Source of the DNA: Proteobacteria bacterium UBA2383
GTDB lineage: Bacteria > Pseudomonadota > Gammaproteobacteria > Competibacterales > Competibacteraceae
Assembly: GCA_002343485.1 (NCBI GenBank)
Contig: DDST01000116.1
Location: forward strand, 25,684-62,577
DNA: 36,894 nucleotides
Direction of reading: 5' to 3'
Part shown: positions 33,488 to 36,894 of the stretch, in pieces
How the letters are laid out: the number at the start of each line of letters is the position of its first letter
Numbering within the stretch: position 1 is the first letter of the stretch
Notes under the pieces: model-generated
Told to the model about the DNA's origin: nothing
The model's database searches: none
What the model saw: only the letters and a program-made list of their open reading frames with translations
Translations under genes and position numbers: made by a program

Positions 33488-35007
33488 GCCGTGACGAGTT
33501 TTCGTTGAACAAGGAGCAGGCTGATTAAAAGTAAGGCTATCACTAAAATCACAGTGGGTGAATCCCCCCAGCGTGCGTAAGGCGTCAGCCCGTGCAATGG
33601 TTGCACCTCGCCACGAATAACCTCGGCTTGAAATTGAGATCCTTGGACGGCAATTTGTCCGCGCTCATTGAGAATAGCGGAGACGCCGGTATTGGTACCG
33701 CGGGCCAGGTAGCGCCCGGCCTCCAGCGCACGCATCCGGGCAATTTGCAGGTGCTGGTGGGGGGCCGTAGAATCCTTGAACCAGGCATCGTTGCTGACGT
33801 TGATCAACCAAGTTGCCTCAGGCAGCGCCTGACGGATTTCACTGCCAAAGACTGCTTCGAAGCAAATAGAGACTCCAACAGGTTGTCCTCCCGCTTGCAA
33901 TAAGGGCTGCTCATGGCCGCCCGCAGTAAAATCTGCCATCGGGATAGCGACCCAGTGACGGAAGAACAGAAAAAATCCTCGTAGCGGCAAGTATTCGCCA
34001 AACGGCAATAGACGGCGCTTGTGATAAAATGCCATTTTTGAATCTGAACCGATGCGGGCGACGCTGTTATAAAAAATGGATTTTTCCCAGGAACCCGTGG
34101 GAAGGCCGGTCACATAATCCACATGATCTTTTTGCGTGCGTGCGGCTAAGGCATCCATGAAAGGCTGAACATTCTCATAAAAAGCCGGGATTGCGGTTTC
34201 CGGCCAGATGATTACATCACTGTGGCCATGTTCGGGCAGGCTGAGCTGGATGTAGCGGTATAGAGTTGCATCGAGTGCATCCGGCTCCCACTTCTGATTT
34301 TGAGCGATGTTGCCCTGAATAATAGCGACCCGTAACGGTGACCCGGTAGGCTCGACCCAGTGAATATGCCCCAATCCCCAGATGCCAAGCCACAAGATTC
34401 CCAGTAGCATCAGCGATAGAGTACGCATTGCGTACCCCACATAGCTGTCCAGCAAAACGCGTAGCAATCCAACGCTCAGTAATGTGGCCCAACCGACGCC
34501 GAAAACACCCAGATAGGGTGCCAGTTGGCCAAGCGGCGCATCAATCTGACTATAACCAAGCGCAAGCCAGGGGAATCCGGTGAACAACCAACTACGCATC
34601 CAATCCAGCAGAGTCCACAGAGCTGGGAAGACCAGCACCCAACGCAACAACCCGGGTGGCGGTCCCCAGCGCACCACCAACCAACCCGCGGCAGTGGGAT
34701 ACAGCGCCATCAGCAGAATTACCAGGAAGGTGGCCAACGCAGCAAACGGAGCTGGAGCATTGCCATAATCGTGCAGGCTGATGTAAACCCAGTAGATGCC
34801 AAAGCCGAACAGCCCTAGTCCGAACAGCCCGCCACGCACAGCGGCGCGGCGCGGCGTGGCGTGATCCCAGCTCCACAGCAGCACGACCGGAAGCAGGATA
34901 GCCAATAACCAGAGATCGAAAGGCGCAAAAGCCAGGGTCAGCAAAGCGCCAGTGATGAAAACCAGCAGGTCGATGAGCAGCGGGCGGCGTTTCAGAAAGT
35001 CAGGCAT
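33484..35007 (-). CDS. lnt: Apolipoprotein N-acyltransferase Lnt
   Basis: 507 aa. About eight hydrophobic segments occupy the first 215 residues, then a nitrilase-like domain with the triad E270 (WPETAIPAF), K330 (YHKRRLLPFGEYLP) and C382 (VSICFEAVFG). One C-terminal membrane helix ends the protein. Lnt transfers the third acyl chain to the N-terminal cysteine of lipoproteins in the inner membrane. In many gammaproteobacteria it follows ybeY-corC; here it is detached from that cluster and coupled to a transglycosylase lipoprotein gene. It is divergent from the response regulator gene. Confidence 0.97.
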   Translation of the reverse strand: MPDFLKRRPLLIDLLVFITGALLTLAFAPFDLWLLAILLPVVLLWSWDHATPRRAAVRGGLFGLGLFGFGIYWVYISLHDYGNAPAPFAALATFLVILLMALYPTAAGWLVVRWGPPPGLLRWVLVFPALWTLLDWMRSWLFTGFPWLALGYSQIDAPLGQLAPYLGVFGVGWATLLSVGLLRVLLDSYVGYAMRTLSLMLLGILWLGIWGLGHIHWVEPTGSPLRVAIIQGNIAQNQKWEPDALDATLYRYIQLSLPEHGHSDVIIWPETAIPAFYENVQPFMDALAARTQKDHVDYVTGLPTGSWEKSIFYNSVARIGSDSKMAFYHKRRLLPFGEYLPLRGFFLFFRHWVAIPMADFTAGGHEQPLLQAGGQPVGVSICFEAVFGSEIRQALPEATWLINVSNDAWFKDSTAPHQHLQIARMRALEAGRYLARGTNTGVSAILNERGQIAVQGSQFQAEVIRGEVQPLHGLTPYARWGDSPTVILVIALLLISLLLVQRKLVTA

Positions 35008-35193
35008 AAGCTAGTATCGGGCAGGTAAAAGATCGCGCCAAAGTAGCACACCATTCAATCAGAATGCGCTCCCTTGCGTGGACGGCGTTACAATTTGCCC
35101 TTTCAACGTTGCTGCGTGAGTACTGATGACTTGGAGGCAATCTCCTCCGGCCTTATTAAAACGACTAGTTATTTATGAATTAACTTAAAATTT

Positions 35194-36606
35194 ATGAGCT
35201 TATCTAATTATCCTACATGCCCTGTTCTGGTCGTGGATGACGATCTAATCAGCGTGACGATCACCAGCGCAACCTTGTGTAAGTGCGGCTTAAACAATGT
35301 CTTGACCTGCACGGATAGTCGACAAGTGATGGATCTCGTTTCCCAGCACCGGATTAGGATCGTTCTCCTGGACCTCGTCATGCCCTATGTCAGCGGAGAG
35401 GAATTACTCCAAAGCCTATCTGAGAATTATCCTGAGGTATTGGTGATTATCTTGACCGCTACTGAAGAAGTTGATACAGCAGTGCGCTGCATTAAGGCAG
35501 GGGCTTTTAATTACCTCACCAAACCAATCGATTTCGAGCGGCTTTTCGCCATTATCAAAAACGCGCTGGCGTTTTGGGAACTCCGGCAAGAGAATCTGGC
35601 GATCCAGCAAAGCAAGTTTTCTACTAATCTGAGTCAGCCGGAGGTCTTTGCTAAGATCATTACCCGTGACGCCAAGATGCTTCAGATTTTTCAATATGTA
35701 GAATCCATCGCTGGCACCTCCGAGCCGGTGTTAATGACAGGAGAAACGGGCGTCGGCAAGGACTTGATGGCGCAAGCGATTCACACTTTGAGCAACCGCC
35801 AAGGTCCTTTGGTCGCCGTTAACATAGCAGGATTGGACGACATCGTTTTCTCAGACACCTTATTTGGGCACTCAAAAGGCGCCTTCACCGGTGCGGAACG
35901 GGTGAGAGGCGGTCTCATCGAACAGGCCAGCAAGGGCACCTTGTTTCTGGACGAAATTGGTGATCTGGCGGCGGCTTCCCAATCGAAACTTCTGCGTCTA
36001 CTTCAGGGCGGCGATTATTTTCCACTGGGTAGCGACGTCCTCAAACACAGCGATGCACGCGTAGTGTCCGCCACCCATCGCGATCTTTGGCAATTGGCCA
36101 AGAATGATCAGTTCCGTAAAGATCTAAACTACCGGTTACGCACCCACCATCTCCACATTCCACCATTACGCGAGCGGCTGGGCGATTTACCGTTACTCAT
36201 TGACCATTTTCTGCAAGAAGTCGCAGTGCGGTTCAGCAAACCTAAATCCCGGATATCCAAGTCATTAGTAACACTGCTAGAGCATTATGATTTTCCTGGC
36301 AATGTTCGGGAATTGCGGATGATGCTGTTCGATGCGGCCAGTCGAACCAAATCCAGTACACTCTCACCTCGCTTGTTTGAATCCTATCTGCGCCAAAATT
36401 CGGCAGGTGCCACTGTCGCGCCCAGACCGGCCAGTGACAATACACCCTTCGATTTTACTTCTCACATGCCCACCTTGAAACAAGCCACGGATCTCCTGAT
36501 CCAAGAGGCGTTACGCCGATCCGGCGGTAACCAGACAACTGCGGCTAAGCTCTTGGGTATCTCCCAGCAGGCGTTGAGTAAGCGGCTCAAATCTCAAAAT
36601 CACTGA
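35194..36606 (+). CDS. NtrC-class response regulator / sigma-54 activator
   Basis: 470 aa. Receiver domain at about 8-125 with acidic pocket D15-D17, phospho-acceptor D60 and conserved K110. A sigma-54 interaction AAA+ domain follows: Walker A GETGVGKD (183-190), the sigma-54 contact loop GAFTGA (229-234), Walker B FLDE (251-254), then the RKDLNYRL sensor region. The C-terminus is a Fis-type helix-turn-helix (about 440-468; GGNQTTAAKLLGISQQALSKRL). The intact GAFTGA means it can activate sigma-54 polymerase. No partner kinase is adjacent. The ATG at 35194 has an AT-rich leader and no clear ribosome-binding site. Immediately downstream lies a sigma-54-type control region. Confidence 0.93.
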   Translation: MSLSNYPTCPVLVVDDDLISVTITSATLCKCGLNNVLTCTDSRQVMDLVSQHRIRIVLLDLVMPYVSGEELLQSLSENYPEVLVIILTATEEVDTAVRCIKAGAFNYLTKPIDFERLFAIIKNALAFWELRQENLAIQQSKFSTNLSQPEVFAKIITRDAKMLQIFQYVESIAGTSEPVLMTGETGVGKDLMAQAIHTLSNRQGPLVAVNIAGLDDIVFSDTLFGHSKGAFTGAERVRGGLIEQASKGTLFLDEIGDLAAASQSKLLRLLQGGDYFPLGSDVLKHSDARVVSATHRDLWQLAKNDQFRKDLNYRLRTHHLHIPPLRERLGDLPLLIDHFLQEVAVRFSKPKSRISKSLVTLLEHYDFPGNVRELRMMLFDAASRTKSSTLSPRLFESYLRQNSAGATVAPRPASDNTPFDFTSHMPTLKQATDLLIQEALRRSGGNQTTAAKLLGISQQALSKRLKSQNH

Positions 36607-36609
36607 TGA

Positions 36610-36645
36610 TTGATTTACAACGAAAGTTGTGAATCAACAATTTTT
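36610..36645 (+). terminator. Rho-independent terminator of the response regulator gene
   Basis: A 12-bp stem (36610-36621 with 36626-36637, one G-U pair) capped by a GAAA tetraloop, beginning four bases after the TGA. The tail CAATTTTT gives five T residues at 36641-36645. A second small stem CAACAA/TTGTTG overlaps the tail and could compete with it. Confidence 0.75.
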
Positions 36646-36663
36646 GTTGTTATCTATCTATTC

Positions 36664-36694
36664 TTTTTATTCAGTTGAATTGGCTGAATAAAAA
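36664..36694. promoter_or_regulatory. Perfect 11-bp dyad, candidate enhancer (UAS) or bidirectional terminator
   Basis: TTTTTATTCAG (36664-36674) is exactly inverted at 36684-36694 with a 9-base spacer. It lies about 125-140 bases upstream of the -24/-12 element, the usual range for an enhancer bound by NtrC-class activators. Its symmetric T and A runs would equally allow it to work as a hairpin terminator in both directions. Confidence 0.55.
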
Positions 36695-36775
36695 AATCTC
36701 ATTGATTTGGTTCTCCACAATATTAATTGTGGCAGTCAATACTCTTTTTTGATCTCTCTTTAAAAATATATTTAA

Positions 36776-36788
36776 AATCAATATGTTA
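36776..36788 (+). promoter_or_regulatory. Consensus IHF binding site
   Basis: AATCAATATGTTA fits WATCAANNNNTTR at every fixed position and sits in an AT-rich tract between the dyad and the -24/-12 promoter, centred near -48 relative to the expected start. IHF bends this segment in many sigma-54 promoters to bring the enhancer to polymerase. Confidence 0.6.
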
Positions 36789-36803
36789 TTTTTTATTTCT
36801 TGT

Positions 36804-36819
36804 TGGCACAAGGGTTGCT
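36804..36819 (+). promoter_or_regulatory. Sigma-54 (-24/-12) promoter
   Basis: TGGCACA-N4-TTGCT matches the sigma-54 consensus TGGCACR-N4-TTGCW fully, with the GG and GC dinucleotides 10 bases apart. Transcription would start near 36830, running out of the window to the right. An ATG at 36877 (frame MKMVHN to the window end) might begin the controlled gene, but too little is visible to call it. Confidence 0.8.
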
Positions 36820-36894
36820 GTAGTAGCACCTATCAACAACGTTCCGCTTCTTAGAGTTTTAGACAGCAGAATCGGGATGAAGATGGTTCATAAC

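Noticed and set aside
1..36894. CRISPR arrays, tRNA or rRNA genes, insertion sequences, prophage
   Set aside because: No regularly spaced repeats, cloverleaf-like segments, transposase or phage motifs could be seen by reading both strands.

Overview
This window reads as chromosomal backbone of a gammaproteobacterium. I infer this from gene order: the exbB-exbD-lpxK-trm112-kdsB-ptpA ... rne/rluC block is the arrangement seen around rne in Pseudomonas-like genomes, and the phoH-ybeY-corC string is the enterobacterial-type order. It also carries a class III polyhydroxyalkanoate (PHA) synthase locus (phaE-phaC, phaR, phaB) as in purple sulfur bacteria and the Competibacter/Contendobacter group of glycogen- and PHA-storing bacteria. 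The last placement is an inference, not a proof. I see no tRNA, rRNA, insertion sequence, prophage or CRISPR array.

Layout. 1-1588 (+): the end of phoH, then ybeY and corC, each overlapping the previous gene by 4 bases. 1589-1824: intergenic with a perfect 17-bp hairpin. 1825-5114 (-): a membrane-anchored GTPase and recJ. 5268-9278 (+): exbB, exbD, lpxK, trm112/ycaR-like, kdsB, a small opposite-strand hypothetical gene, and a low-molecular-weight tyrosine phosphatase. 9398-12202 (-): rne, divergent from rluC, sppA and mepA (+). 15533-18506 (+): a PstS-like periplasmic binding protein and a hybrid histidine kinase, joined by a tandem 41-bp duplication. 18515-21130 (-): msrB, a KefB-like antiporter, a GlsB-type small membrane protein and tusA. 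21262-22743 (+): a BepA-like M48 metalloprotease. 22819-25880: the PHA locus, phaEC (+) converging on phaB-phaR (-). 26364-29905: a phytase-like esterase-domain protein (-), a phenylacetate-CoA ligase family enzyme (+) and an AI-2E/PerM family permease (-). 30054-32591: an EAL-HDOD protein (+), pgsA (-) and a YbeL-type zinc-ribbon protein (+). 32765-35007 (-): lnt followed by a lipoprotein transglycosylase. 35194-36606 (+): an NtrC-class response regulator.

Functional themes. Many genes serve the envelope: lpxK and kdsB for lipopolysaccharide, lnt for lipoproteins, mepA and an SLT transglycosylase for peptidoglycan, BepA for outer-membrane quality control, exbBD for energised transport and pgsA for phospholipid. 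RNA metabolism is represented by ybeY, rne and rluC. The PHA genes supply reductase, synthase and regulator but no thiolase or phasin in the window.

The most striking non-coding signals are two. Downstream of the NtrC-class regulator lies what looks like a complete sigma-54 control region: a perfect dyad, an IHF-consensus match and a consensus -24/-12 promoter, pointing out of the right edge of the window. Second, at the binding protein/kinase junction a tandem duplication has created a 14-codon open reading frame whose start and stop each overlap a neighbouring gene by GTGA, so that it could relay translational coupling.
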